From the NCBI GenBank assembly GCA_964370375.1, contig CAYJIX010000012.1, positions 1 through 45,896 of the forward strand: 45,896 nucleotides of DNA, given 5' to 3'. Under the pieces are notes generated by a model that ran no database searches, had not been told where the DNA came from, and was given only the letters and a program-made list of their open reading frames with translations. This DNA is from CAYJIX01 sp964370375 (GTDB lineage: Bacteria > Desulfobacterota > Desulfovibrionia > Desulfovibrionales > Desulfovibrionaceae). Of the stretch, positions 35,757 through 44,354 are shown in pieces (within the stretch, counting starts at the first letter, position 1; every line of letters starts with the position of its first letter). The position numbers and the translations under genes are program-made.

Positions 35757-35766
35757 CTATTTTGCT
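35751..35766 (+). promoter_or_regulatory. Sigma-54 promoter of an unknown gene
   Basis: TGGCAT-N5-TTGCT matches the sigma-54 consensus with exact spacing and lies 51-66 bases before the GTG at 35817, which leaves room for a normal leader. Confidence 0.75.
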
Positions 35767-35816
35767 TTGTACATAAACAGAATGAAGAAGGGAAAGAATG
35801 ACCACCGGAGGAATCT

Positions 35817-36368
35817 GTGAGCCATACAACACCAATAAACCTCTCAGATACATATCCAGATAGCACCGTGCCATGCTGCGTAGAACCCTATGCCAAGACA
35901 GATTCGGCAGATTCTGCCGCTGTATGGATAGACGCCATGGATTGTTTTTTGGAAAGCGTTGAGCCTGAAATAGACAGCCTTGAGGAACGCCTTGAAGACT
36001 TGAAAGAAACAGCAGCAAACGAGCTGAATCTTTTGGTGCATCAACATGCCGAATTGCCTGAAAAAAAGGTGGTCTTTGCGTTAGAAGCTGACGGAAGCTT
36101 GCTTTTGACCCAGCCGGAAAGTTTTTGCCGTGAAAATGCAGAAAAAATGGGCCAAGAGCCTGTAAAGGTAGATCCTAAAGTTGAAGGCCTTATACAAAAA
36201 CTAGCCGTAGAATCAGCTTTGTTACGCTGCGTTGAAGCATTACAAGAGGTCAGCCTTTTACTTCGGCAGGTTCGTTCCGGACAAGCACAGCCTGTTAAGG
36301 TTGCTTATCCTCCGTACCAAGTCAGCCTTAAAGGTTCCCTGTCTCATTTTTTCATTCCTAAAAAATAA
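35817..36368 (+). CDS. Hypothetical protein under a sigma-54 promoter
   Basis: A 183-residue protein of unknown family. It is acidic in the first half, with a likely coiled-coil at about 45-72 (EPEIDSLEERLEDLKETAAN), a small central strand-like part (FALEADGSLLLTQPES), and a second helical stretch at 125-155. No signal peptide or membrane segment is seen, so it is probably cytoplasmic. GGAGG five bases before a GTG at 35817 decides the start. The sigma-54 promoter is of the same type as that of flgB, so a motility role is plausible. It ends one base before the convergent TRIC gene. Confidence 0.75.
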   Translation: MSHTTPINLSDTYPDSTVPCCVEPYAKTDSADSAAVWIDAMDCFLESVEPEIDSLEERLEDLKETAANELNLLVHQHAELPEKKVVFALEADGSLLLTQPESFCRENAEKMGQEPVKVDPKVEGLIQKLAVESALLRCVEALQEVSLLLRQVRSGQAQPVKVAYPPYQVSLKGSLSHFFIPKK

Positions 36369-36369
36369 G

Positions 36370-37035
36370 CTACAAAAAGGTTTGACTCTCGTCCGTGTCA
36401 TCCGCAGTTTCTGTATGTTCCAACTGTTTTTGCGGTAGCATGACCTTATGATGAATGGCCCAAAACCGCATGGCAATGGTGGAAAAACAGCAGATATTGG
36501 TAGCAAGGATGGCATCCGCCGTAAATTCCATAGTAAAGTAATATAAGATGCTCCCCACAATACAGCAGGTGGAATAGATTTCCGTGCGTACCAACACCAG
36601 CGGAATACGCCTGACAAGGACATCGCGTCCCATACTCCCACCTGTTGCCGTAATGATCCCCATAAGAATGACCAAATAAAGATTTGCCTTTGGATGGGCA
36701 TAGGCTAGGCCGGCCCCTGTGGCTACAAACGCGCCAAGGCCTATGGCATCAAAGAACACAATCCAGCTGTTCATGCGTTGCACCGTCTTTGCAAAACGAA
36801 AAGACACTAAAGCAGCTGCAAGACAAAGCAGTACATAGATGGGATCTTGTAATGAAGCCGGTGGAATATTGCCAAGCAAGACGTCGCGGATCATGCCGCC
36901 ACCCGTGGCTGTTAAGACAGCAAGAACAATAACCCCAAAAAGATCAAGCCCGTACAGCATGGCGGTAAGCGCGCCGGACATGGCAAAAGCAATGGTTCCT
37001 ACAATATCGAATACGAGCATCAGTGTAGCTGTCAT
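36370..37035 (-). CDS. TRIC-type (YicG/UPF0126) membrane protein
   Basis: A 221-residue protein with seven hydrophobic segments and the twofold internal repeat of the UPF0126/TRIC family: ATGGGMIRDVLLGNIPP and ATGGSMGRDVLVRRIPL. Studied prokaryotic members form trimeric cation channels. GGAGGAAGG directly before 37035 decides the start over 37098. The 3' end meets the unknown sigma-54 gene with a one-base gap and no terminator, so the two transcripts must overlap. The upstream 272 bases to ahcY contain only a hairpin. Confidence 0.9.
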   Translation of the reverse strand: MTATLMLVFDIVGTIAFAMSGALTAMLYGLDLFGVIVLAVLTATGGGMIRDVLLGNIPPASLQDPIYVLLCLAAALVSFRFAKTVQRMNSWIVFFDAIGLGAFVATGAGLAYAHPKANLYLVILMGIITATGGSMGRDVLVRRIPLVLVRTEIYSTCCIVGSILYYFTMEFTADAILATNICCFSTIAMRFWAIHHKVMLPQKQLEHTETADDTDESQTFL

Positions 37036-37226
37036 GCCTTCCTCCTGTAAAATCCAAACAGATACGAGAGTACAGATTTTGTGCCACGACTTGCCCAAAT
37101 GAGCAAGCTGTGTTCATATCTTCACAAGGTGCAAAAACAGTTATATGCTAAAATAACAAGGCTTTATTGGAAAAATAAAAAGAAAATATTTTGATCGTAT
37201 TTACAAGATAGAATAGGTAGGCAGCC

Positions 37227-37252
37227 ATCCGAGCATGTAGGCATGCTCGGAT
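37227..37252 (-). terminator. Perfect hairpin downstream of ahcY
   Basis: ATCCGAGCATG (37227-37237) and CATGCTCGGAT (37242-37252) pair perfectly over 11 bases with a 4-base loop, 56 bases after the ahcY stop. There is no strong U-tract; it may protect the 3' end or terminate weakly. Confidence 0.5.
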
Positions 37253-37307
37253 GATTTAGATGAAAGACAAACCGTTGAGGATGCTTGAGCACCGCAAAGG
37301 CTGTGTT

Positions 37308-38744
37308 TTAATAGCGATAATGGTTGGGCTTATAGGGGCCCTCAGGGGCAACGCCAATATAGGCAGCTTGTTCTGCTGTTAAGCTGGTCAGCTTCACGCC
37401 AAGGCGGCTAAGGTGCAAACGGGCCACTTCTTCATCCAGCTTTTTGGGCAAGGTGTGTACGTTTGTGGCTAAATTTGCTGTGGCAAGTTCAATTTGGGCC
37501 AAAACCTGGTTGGTAAAGCTGTTGGACATGACAAAGCTTGGGTGGCCTGTGGCGCAGCCAAGGTTTACAAGGCGTCCTTCTGCCAAAACAATAAGGGCAC
37601 GGCCGTTTGGCAGGATCCATTTGTCCACTTGGGGTTTGACCGTGATTTTGCGGCAATCGGAATTGTTTTCAAGCCAGGTCATTTCGATTTCGTTGTCAAA
37701 ATGGCCGATATTGCAAATAATGGCCTCATCCTTCATGCCCTGCATGTGCGCGCCTGTAATAACATGGTAATTGCCGGTGCAGGTTACAAAAATATCTGCT
37801 TCTGCAAGGGCTTCTTCCATGGTGGTGACTTCATAGCCTTCCATGGCAGCTTGCAGGGCGCAAATGGGGTCGATTTCTGTAACCAAAACACGCGCGCCAA
37901 AACCGCGCATGGACTGAGCACAGCCCTTGCCCACATCGCCGTACCCTGCCACAAGCACAACCTTGCCTGCTACCATGATATCCGTGGCGCGTTTGATGCC
38001 GTCAGCCAAGGATTCACGGCAACCATAAAGGTTGTCAAATTTGGATTTGGTCACAGAGTCATTGACGTTGATGGCAGGGAAAAGAAGTTTGCCTTCCTCC
38101 GCCAATTGATACAGGCGATGCACGCCTGTGGTGGTTTCTTCAGATACGCCGCGCACTTTTTTTGCCACAGTACCCCAATGCCCGGGTTTTGTGTTGTAGG
38201 CTAAGGCCAAACGATCCATAATGATTTGCAATTCTTTCACGTCATATTCTTGTTGGAGCAAGGACGGAGTGGCTTCTACTTCCACACCTTTGTGGATCAT
38301 AAGTGTGGCATCGCCGCCATCATCCACAATAAGGTCTGGCCCTGAACCGTCAGGCCAGGTGAGGGCCATTTCTGTACACCACCAGTATTCTTCTAAAGTT
38401 TCCCCTTTCCAAGCATACACGTTGGCAAGGCCAAGGTCAGCAATGGCAGCAGCTGCATGGTCTTGGGTAGAAAAAATGTTGCACGAGGCCCAGCGCAAAT
38501 CAGCACCAAGTTCATACAAAGCTTTGATGAGCATGGCTGTTTGAATGGTCATGTGCAGTGAACCTGTGATTTTTAACCCTTTTAAAGGCTTTGTATCACG
38601 GTAGCGGCGGATGGTTTCCATAAGGCCCGGCATTTCTCGCTCAGAAAGCTGCATTTCCATTTTGCCAAATTCAGCAAGGCTCATGTCAGCCACCTTATAC
38701 GGTAAACTAAGGTCAAGGGGCACGGCGCGCTCGGGATTGGTCAT
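37308..38744 (-). CDS. ahcY: Adenosylhomocysteinase (S-adenosylhomocysteine hydrolase)
   Basis: AhcY splits S-adenosylhomocysteine into adenosine and homocysteine, keeping methylation reactions going. The 478-residue product has the substrate-domain motifs SCNIFSTQDHAAAAI and VDDGGDAT, the catalytic NVNDSVTKSKFDN with the Lys and Asp, the NAD site VAGYGDVGKGCAQS, and the family end GPYKPNHYRY. Length fits the long bacterial form. It starts 15 bases after the ArsR-methyltransferase gene on the same strand, so both are one transcription unit. No SAH riboswitch fits in that gap. Confidence 0.97.
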   Translation of the reverse strand: MTNPERAVPLDLSLPYKVADMSLAEFGKMEMQLSEREMPGLMETIRRYRDTKPLKGLKITGSLHMTIQTAMLIKALYELGADLRWASCNIFSTQDHAAAAIADLGLANVYAWKGETLEEYWWCTEMALTWPDGSGPDLIVDDGGDATLMIHKGVEVEATPSLLQQEYDVKELQIIMDRLALAYNTKPGHWGTVAKKVRGVSEETTTGVHRLYQLAEEGKLLFPAINVNDSVTKSKFDNLYGCRESLADGIKRATDIMVAGKVVLVAGYGDVGKGCAQSMRGFGARVLVTEIDPICALQAAMEGYEVTTMEEALAEADIFVTCTGNYHVITGAHMQGMKDEAIICNIGHFDNEIEMTWLENNSDCRKITVKPQVDKWILPNGRALIVLAEGRLVNLGCATGHPSFVMSNSFTNQVLAQIELATANLATNVHTLPKKLDEEVARLHLSRLGVKLTSLTAEQAAYIGVAPEGPYKPNHYRY

Positions 38745-38759
38745 GATATTCTCCTAAAA

Positions 38760-39680
38760 TTATGGTTTTATAGCACAAGTTATAGCCAAGGACAGTCCTT
38801 GTTCAACAGGGTGCAACTTTGTTTGTGATACAACAAAGCCGCTTGCAGTAAGCAAATCTGCCATCGTATCCGTAGCAAAACCCAGCCAATGATCGCCATA
38901 GTCTGTACGCATACGCTCGTTATTGTGTTTGTCAAAATCAGTAATGATCAAGGACCCTTGTGGTTTAAGGGAGCGATACACCTCCAAAAGGGCTTTTTCA
39001 GGGGAGGACACATGGTGCATCACCATATTGATACAGGCAAAATCCACCTCTTCATTGCGTAAGGGCAAATGATCAAGGTCCCCAATCCTTAAGGAAACAG
39101 TGTCAGCATGTTCGGCAAAGCGGCGGCGCGACAGCTCTAACATGCGCGGTGATGCATCCACCCCAATGAGCAGCTCCACATTTGGACGCAACCGCTCAAG
39201 TACCGTGCCTGTACCGCAACCAAGGTCTGCAGCTACCTTGCAAGGCTTTGGCATGGCTTCAAGTACAGCAGTGCCAAGGTCAAAACCTCCAAGGATTTCA
39301 TGGCTCAAACTGTCCCAATGGTCTGCAATGTTATTGAAAAACTGGCGGGTTTTTACGGCCCTGTCTTCAAGGATACTTGCAGCCATGGTCATGTCCTTTT
39401 GCGCGATATCGTCCACCGTGAAAAAAGGTTCCAAGGTTTTAAGCAGGGCGTTGTTGTGTTGCTCTTGCCTTGCTGTATAAAAAACCCATAAACCGTCACG
39501 CCTTGAACGCACAAGGTTTGCTTCTGCAAGGATTTTTAAATGCCGTGAAACTCTGGACTGGCCCATTTCCAAAATAGTGACCAATTCATTGACGGACAGC
39601 TCATAACGCATGAGCACACGAATAAGCCGCAAGCGTGTAGCATCTGAAAGGGCTTTTAATGTTTGCAGTAATATTGCCAT
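38760..39680 (-). CDS. ArsR regulator fused to a SAM-dependent methyltransferase domain
   Basis: A 306-residue two-domain protein. Residues 1-90 are an ArsR-type winged helix (LKALSDATRLRLIRVLMRYE, then LEMGQSRVSRHLKILAEANL). Residues ~110-306 are a class I methyltransferase with motif I ADLGCGTGTVLERL, GVDASPRMLE and NMVMHHVSSPEKAL. Its place directly before ahcY matches SahR, the ArsR-family regulator of the methionine/SAM cycle described in Desulfovibrio-like and other proteobacteria; the methyltransferase-like part may sense SAM or SAH. The ATG at 39680 starts the ArsR fold; the site is weak (GGA). The SahR assignment is inferred. Confidence 0.85.
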   Translation of the reverse strand: MAILLQTLKALSDATRLRLIRVLMRYELSVNELVTILEMGQSRVSRHLKILAEANLVRSRRDGLWVFYTARQEQHNNALLKTLEPFFTVDDIAQKDMTMAASILEDRAVKTRQFFNNIADHWDSLSHEILGGFDLGTAVLEAMPKPCKVAADLGCGTGTVLERLRPNVELLIGVDASPRMLELSRRRFAEHADTVSLRIGDLDHLPLRNEEVDFACINMVMHHVSSPEKALLEVYRSLKPQGSLIITDFDKHNNERMRTDYGDHWLGFATDTMADLLTASGFVVSQTKLHPVEQGLSLAITCAIKP

Positions 39681-39740
39681 GACTATCCAAAAAAACGTGC
39701 GTACTGCATGCAGAACAAGGCATGAAACGCTTGGTAAACT

Positions 39741-39773
39741 CATATATTGATTTTTCTTGATTCATATATCAAT
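39741..39773. promoter_or_regulatory. Candidate ArsR/SahR operator
   Basis: TTGATTCATATATCAA (39757-39772) is an inverted repeat with TTGAT/ATCAA arms, and a related CATATATTGA lies at 39741-39750. The site is 61-93 bases upstream of the ArsR-methyltransferase start, where the promoter of the ahcY unit must be. TTGAT-type half-sites agree with reported SahR motifs. Confidence 0.5.
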
Positions 39774-39902
39774 TTTTTTAGATATAGTCAAGGGCTTTTA
39801 GGCGGTCAGGCGTTTGCGCTGCCAGGGTTTTGCCGTGCCGCTGTACGTTGTGGCCGGCGTTCTGCATGTTTTGTTTTCATAAAAAAACCTAATAAAAAGC
39901 AA

Positions 39903-39935
39903 AACGTGCCAACAGCATCAAGGCGTCGGCACGTT
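39903..39935 (-). terminator. Terminator after lptD
   Basis: AACGTGCC (39903-39910) pairs with GGCACGTT (39928-39935). On the minus strand the hairpin is followed by a T-rich stretch (TTGCTTTTTATT). It lies 25 bases after the lptD stop. The rest of 39681-39960 contains the promoter and operator of the ahcY unit. Confidence 0.65.
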
Positions 39936-39960
39936 GTAATGTTTTTTTGTTTTTGCTTTC

Positions 39961-42438
39961 TTATTCAAAAAGGCCCGGAATTTCAAAATAAATGGAGAAG
40001 CTTTCGTCATAGCCGTCGTTGGTGTAGCGGCCTATAAAGCGGTAACATTGATCATTGTAGACAAGGTCAATACTTTGGTCATAGGTTTCGCCAAAGCCGC
40101 TACCTTCGCGCAAATCTCGATAGTCAGAAATGTTGACGCTCCAATTGGAGTTAAGGTTGAGCGTAAGGTGGTTTTGCAACAGGTGTACGGGCCTTGCTAG
40201 GTGAATATTTCGTGGATCGTCATAATGAACACGGTTGATGTAGTCGTAATTTTCGTCACGGAAGCTAAGACCGGTTCTCCATTTACCCCATTTGGGCACA
40301 GTAAAGGTTAAGGTGTGATCGTAGCGCGTGATATCACCTGTATGGGGCGAAATAAAGAGCTTGCTGTCGTAGCTCATCCATGGGGTAAAAAATATTTCAA
40401 GGTCAGAAAGGACATCAAAAAAAGGTTTGCGGGGGTATTCATCCAATAAGGTGTTACGGTTTGCCTCGGTAAAGCTGTAGCCAGAGGCCAAACGCCAACG
40501 CACAATGTCCACATAATCATAGGCCACTTGTAAGGGGACTTGGCTATTTTCTACCTTTTCAGCATTCGGATTTTCAGGCGATGCCGTTTGTGTGTTGTTT
40601 TCGGTTTTTGGTGCAGGGACAACACGAGCTTGTTTGCGAGTGATGGTGTTGGTGATGGAATAGGTCAGCTCATTCGTGCGTAAAAGCCGATCGTCGGTGA
40701 TATAATAGGGGTTGTCTTCCTGATCCACAAAGGAGGTATAGCTGTATTGAATACGTGGCTGGATTTCGTGGCGATACGCTACGGTTTCTTTTGCGCCGAC
40801 AGTGGGCTTGCGTTCTGCCAGCGTTTCGGCGTTGCCATTAACGTTCCAAACTTTACTAAGCTGGGTATAGCCTTGGATGTTAAATTCGGGGATAGTGCGC
40901 GTGGTGCTGTCCTGATCGCTCCCTTGGGCGGTGCTTATGATGCTGTTATCAGACGAGCGTTCATTGGTATAATAGGTTTGACGAAGGCCCGCACTGGCAA
41001 TGACTGAGGCAAAGCCAAAATCCATGGGTAAGGAAATTTTGGGATAGATTTCTGAACGCAAACCGGATGTGCCACTTTGACGGTACATATATGCTGATGA
41101 GGCTTGCGCTTCAAATTCAAGGGGGAGGTTTTCAAAAATCCGCCCTTTGTACCAATAGGCGCTCAAATTGGGGAGCTGTTGCACCAAGGTGTCTGTTGAG
41201 GACGAGGCATTGCCATGGCCAAGAAACATGTTTTGCTCGTAACGAAGTGATGCAGCAACGCCAAACCGCTCCCAATCTTTATAGACTAAAACTTCGCTGA
41301 TTCTGTTAAGGCCTTCTTCTTGTAAGTCCCTACCAAACATGGCAAAAAGTTCATCTTGCGACGTTTCAAAGCCAAGGGGCCCGTCGTTGAACTCTTGCAA
41401 ATAGTCTTGGTCTGAAACATAATCAAGGTTTGCGCGATACCGCCAGCCTGTGGTGCCAATGTGCCCGTCAGACATACCGCGGAGCCAAAAGCGTTCGTTA
41501 TTGGTGCGAAGATAGCCCTCGTTATAAAAACTGTTAGCACCTTGGGTTGTAATGGTATTGCGGTCGTAGATACCGCTAAAGGTCAATGATGTTTTGTCTG
41601 TAGTAAAGGGATGTGAGCGATACTGAACCCCAACAAGAGGGCCTACTTCAGACATGAAGCCTGCGTAAAAGGTCATGTCGCGGCTTTCATCCATGGCCCA
41701 AAAGTAGGGCTGAGTATAGTAGACGCCAAGCTTGGTGCTATAGCCGTAATCGGGCTTTAAAAAACCTGATTGGCGCGTGGTTTTAGCCGGTAAAATCAAA
41801 TAAGGTGAGTACATAACAGGCTGATTTTTGATCAACACGCTTGAGTGGGACAGTTGGGCATAGCCGTCTATCTCTACCACAATCTCATCGGCACGAACAG
41901 CCCAGTCAGGGTCTTCACCATCACAGGTGGTGATTTTTGCGTTTTCAAAACTATAGCGATCGCCCCAATGTTTGGTCATAAGATCGCCTGACATGTACAT
42001 ATGTGGCCCTTCAATAAAAACATGCCCATTGACAAGCCAGCCGGTTCTGGTTGTCAGGTCAAATTCGGCCTCATCGGCTGTTAAATCGTCGCGGCCCATG
42101 CGCACAAATACGTTTCCCTTTAAAAACACCCAATTGGTGTCAACGTACAAACGTGCAAAGTCTGCTTTTAAAATATCTTTTCCGCGTCGTAAAAGAACGC
42201 CGCCTTCAGCTTCGACAATGGTGTTGTTGCCAAGGCTTGAAAGTTTATCAGCCTCTAGCGACCATTGTTCGGCATCCTCAATGGGTACCATTAAGCGGTT
42301 TGTTTCTGCCATTGCATGGTGCGTTGGAAGTGCAAGCATACATACTATAAAACAACATATACTCAAAAGCAGATGCAAAGGGGATGCTTGGGGGGTCTTG
42401 TTTGGGGCTTTTTGCCAAAAGTACATGCGCGTGAGCAT
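39961..42438 (-). CDS. lptD: LPS-assembly protein LptD
   Basis: LptD is the outer-membrane beta-barrel that inserts lipopolysaccharide into the outer leaflet. From 42438 the product is 825 residues: a signal peptide (LLLSICCFIVCMLALPTHHA before MAETN), an N-terminal OstA/LptA-like jellyroll (LEAEGGVLLRRGKDILKAD-like region at about 75-95, domain to ~200), then an aromatic-rich barrel of alternating strands ending FSIYFEIPGLFE with a terminal aromatic. The open frame to 42591 would put the signal peptide far inside, so the inner ATG is chosen; an ATG at 42426 is also possible. The gene is divergent from alr. It shows that the organism has a classical LPS-bearing outer membrane. Confidence 0.93.
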   Translation of the reverse strand: MLTRMYFWQKAPNKTPQASPLHLLLSICCFIVCMLALPTHHAMAETNRLMVPIEDAEQWSLEADKLSSLGNNTIVEAEGGVLLRRGKDILKADFARLYVDTNWVFLKGNVFVRMGRDDLTADEAEFDLTTRTGWLVNGHVFIEGPHMYMSGDLMTKHWGDRYSFENAKITTCDGEDPDWAVRADEIVVEIDGYAQLSHSSVLIKNQPVMYSPYLILPAKTTRQSGFLKPDYGYSTKLGVYYTQPYFWAMDESRDMTFYAGFMSEVGPLVGVQYRSHPFTTDKTSLTFSGIYDRNTITTQGANSFYNEGYLRTNNERFWLRGMSDGHIGTTGWRYRANLDYVSDQDYLQEFNDGPLGFETSQDELFAMFGRDLQEEGLNRISEVLVYKDWERFGVAASLRYEQNMFLGHGNASSSTDTLVQQLPNLSAYWYKGRIFENLPLEFEAQASSAYMYRQSGTSGLRSEIYPKISLPMDFGFASVIASAGLRQTYYTNERSSDNSIISTAQGSDQDSTTRTIPEFNIQGYTQLSKVWNVNGNAETLAERKPTVGAKETVAYRHEIQPRIQYSYTSFVDQEDNPYYITDDRLLRTNELTYSITNTITRKQARVVPAPKTENNTQTASPENPNAEKVENSQVPLQVAYDYVDIVRWRLASGYSFTEANRNTLLDEYPRKPFFDVLSDLEIFFTPWMSYDSKLFISPHTGDITRYDHTLTFTVPKWGKWRTGLSFRDENYDYINRVHYDDPRNIHLARPVHLLQNHLTLNLNSNWSVNISDYRDLREGSGFGETYDQSIDLVYNDQCYRFIGRYTNDGYDESFSIYFEIPGLFE

Positions 42439-42589
42439 AATGTTTATATCCTGCTTGCTTTGCTTGGATAATTTATATAACAAGGCTGGGTAGTGACTCT
42501 TGTTGGGATTTATGGAATGATATTTACATGCGTTTTTAACATATTCTAAAAATAAACAAAAGACCTGAATGGCACAAAAGTAAAAATTC

Positions 42590-43711
42590 ATGGAAAGCTC
42601 TTATCTTCGTGTTTTTATTCATGAAAAAGCCTTGCGCTCTAATATTCAATGGCTCAAGTCGCGGCACGGTGCGTTATTGCCTGTCATAAAGGCTGATGCT
42701 TATGGGCACGGTTTATGTAACGTGGCTGAAATTTTACAACACGAAGGCATTGAACATATGGCCACAGGTACCGTGCATGAGGCTGTACTTTTGCGCCAAC
42801 ATGGCATTGGCGGACAGCTCGTGGCGTTGCTTGGAGCCATGACGCCTTGTGAAGCCACCTTGGCTGCTCACTATAACATAACGGTGCTTGTGCACGATGA
42901 AGTGTCGTTACAGCTTGCTGCTGCTTGCCATAAACCTTTGCAAGTGGCGATAAAAATCAATACAGGCATGGAACGCCTTGGCTTTTCACCTGAAAAGGTA
43001 AGCGAGCTTGTGGATGTGTTGCTCTCTTATCCTTATCTGCAACCGTACCTTGTGCTGTCGCATTTAGCCTCAGCAGACAATCCTGACAAAGATGCCTATA
43101 CCCACATGCAGATAGAGCGTTTTTATAACGCCGCTGTTTTTTTGCGGCAAACATGGCCTTTTTTGCGCACCTCGCTTGGCAATTCGGCAGGAAGCTTACG
43201 TTTTTCAGGGCATGCAGGAGATCTGGCACGGCCTGGCATCAGCCTTTACGGTGTGAACCCTTTACAAGGAACTGCCGAGGCGTTTCTTGGCAATGGGCTT
43301 GTTCCTGTTATGGAGGTGCAAGCGCCTGTTTTGGCAATACGCAGCCTTGAAAAAGGGCAAGCCCTTGGTTATGGCTGTAGTTTTGTGGCGCCGTATGCTT
43401 GTCAGATAGCTGTTATTGGTGCAGGGTATGCTGACGGTTTGCATCGCGCGCTTTCAAATGGCGGCAGGGCAGAGGAGAATAGTGCTGTTGTACTGCATAA
43501 AAAAAGGGCTCCCTTACGCGGACGTGTGTGCATGCAGATGTGTATGGCGGAATGTTCTTCCATACACAATGTGCGCGTTGGCGATATGGCGCATATCTTG
43601 GGTGGCGGTTGTGATAACGCCATTACTGCCGATGATGTGGCTGCTTGGGCCGGCACCATTGCTTATGAAGTGCTGTGCGGATTGGGCAAGGGGGCACGCA
43701 GCTTTGTCTAA
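42590..43711 (+). CDS. alr: Alanine racemase
   Basis: Alr makes D-alanine for peptidoglycan with pyridoxal phosphate. The 373-residue product has the PLP lysine in PVIKADAYGHG (Lys34), INTGMERLGF, LARPGISLYG, and the second-domain catalytic tyrosine in GAGYADG (Tyr280). The usual GRVCMDQ segment reads GRVCMQMCM, so the conserved Asp is Gln. Other parts are complete, so it is probably active. No strong ribosome binding site precedes 42590. It is divergent from lptD. Confidence 0.93.
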   Translation: MESSYLRVFIHEKALRSNIQWLKSRHGALLPVIKADAYGHGLCNVAEILQHEGIEHMATGTVHEAVLLRQHGIGGQLVALLGAMTPCEATLAAHYNITVLVHDEVSLQLAAACHKPLQVAIKINTGMERLGFSPEKVSELVDVLLSYPYLQPYLVLSHLASADNPDKDAYTHMQIERFYNAAVFLRQTWPFLRTSLGNSAGSLRFSGHAGDLARPGISLYGVNPLQGTAEAFLGNGLVPVMEVQAPVLAIRSLEKGQALGYGCSFVAPYACQIAVIGAGYADGLHRALSNGGRAEENSAVVLHKKRAPLRGRVCMQMCMAECSSIHNVRVGDMAHILGGGCDNAITADDVAAWAGTIAYEVLCGLGKGARSFV

Positions 43712-43780
43712 ATGTTTTGTTTGAAGGTTCTTTTTTTACCAGACGCCCCTGCAAAAAGGTATTTTTTGCCGATTTTGCGT

Positions 43781-43796
43781 TGGCAAATATTTTGCA
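43781..43796 (+). promoter_or_regulatory. Sigma-54 promoter of an unknown gene
   Basis: TGGCAA-N5-TTGCA, exact spacing and perfect -12 element, 34-49 bases before the ATG at 43830. It is the best sigma-54 match in the window. Confidence 0.8.
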
Positions 43797-43829
43797 ATAC
43801 AGAGTCAAACGCCAAATATGGAGGCGATA

Positions 43830-44315
43830 ATGAACATTCGTTCCGATTATCTAGAGATACTACGCCAACAGCAGCAGCAGAATGTTTCCACGACAGGAAA
43901 ATCTGTTTCTGACGCGTTTGGAAAGATGTTCACGGATGAAATGGAAAGTCAAAATCCTGCTGTTACAGGTCACGCAGTGCCCACGCCCTCAGCAGGCATT
44001 GACCCCATGCTGCTTGGCATGGTGGAAGCTCCACAAGCAAGCTCCACTGTGGATGAAACAGCATTGCAAGATTTGGCAGGGCAAGCTGAAGAGCTTTTAG
44101 GTGGCTGGGATACCTATGCCCAGACCCTGCTCTCTGGATCAAACCGTGACGCTTGGAACCAGTTGGCCGGCATGGATGCCTCCCTAAAACAGCTCCGATC
44201 GGGGCTAGACCAATTGGAAAGCGCTGATAAAGGCGGACTTGAAGCTGTAGTCAACGAGCTGGAAGTGCTTGCTGCAACAGAAAACTTCAAGTTCAATCGT
44301 GGGGATTATCTGTAA
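43830..44315 (+). CDS. Hypothetical protein under a sigma-54 promoter
   Basis: A 161-residue cytoplasmic protein of unknown family. The N-terminus is Gln-rich (LEILRQQQQQNVS), followed by SDAFGKMFTDEME, a low-complexity PTPSAG linker, and a helical C-terminal half with repeated Leu/Ala and Gly-Gly (QAEELLGGWDTYAQTLLSGS). GGAGG five bases before 43830 decides the start over 43818. The sigma-54 promoter and the overall composition (FGKMFTDEM like flagellar accessory proteins) suggest a motility gene, but this is inference. A strong terminator follows. Confidence 0.78.
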   Translation: MNIRSDYLEILRQQQQQNVSTTGKSVSDAFGKMFTDEMESQNPAVTGHAVPTPSAGIDPMLLGMVEAPQASSTVDETALQDLAGQAEELLGGWDTYAQTLLSGSNRDAWNQLAGMDASLKQLRSGLDQLESADKGGLEAVVNELEVLAATENFKFNRGDYL

Positions 44316-44354
44316 AAAAGATCAATACCCAATATCAGCGTTAACAGGCTGTTG

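Noticed and set aside
35452..36018. N-terminal extension of the phosphodiester glycosidase
   Set aside because: It runs antisense through the sigma-54 gene and would bury the signal peptide.
38745..38759. SAH riboswitch before ahcY
   Set aside because: Only 15 bases separate ahcY from the upstream gene, too short for a riboswitch.
39747..40037. 96-codon plus-strand frame before lptD 3' end
   Set aside because: Covers the operator region and the lptD terminator; composition is not protein-like.
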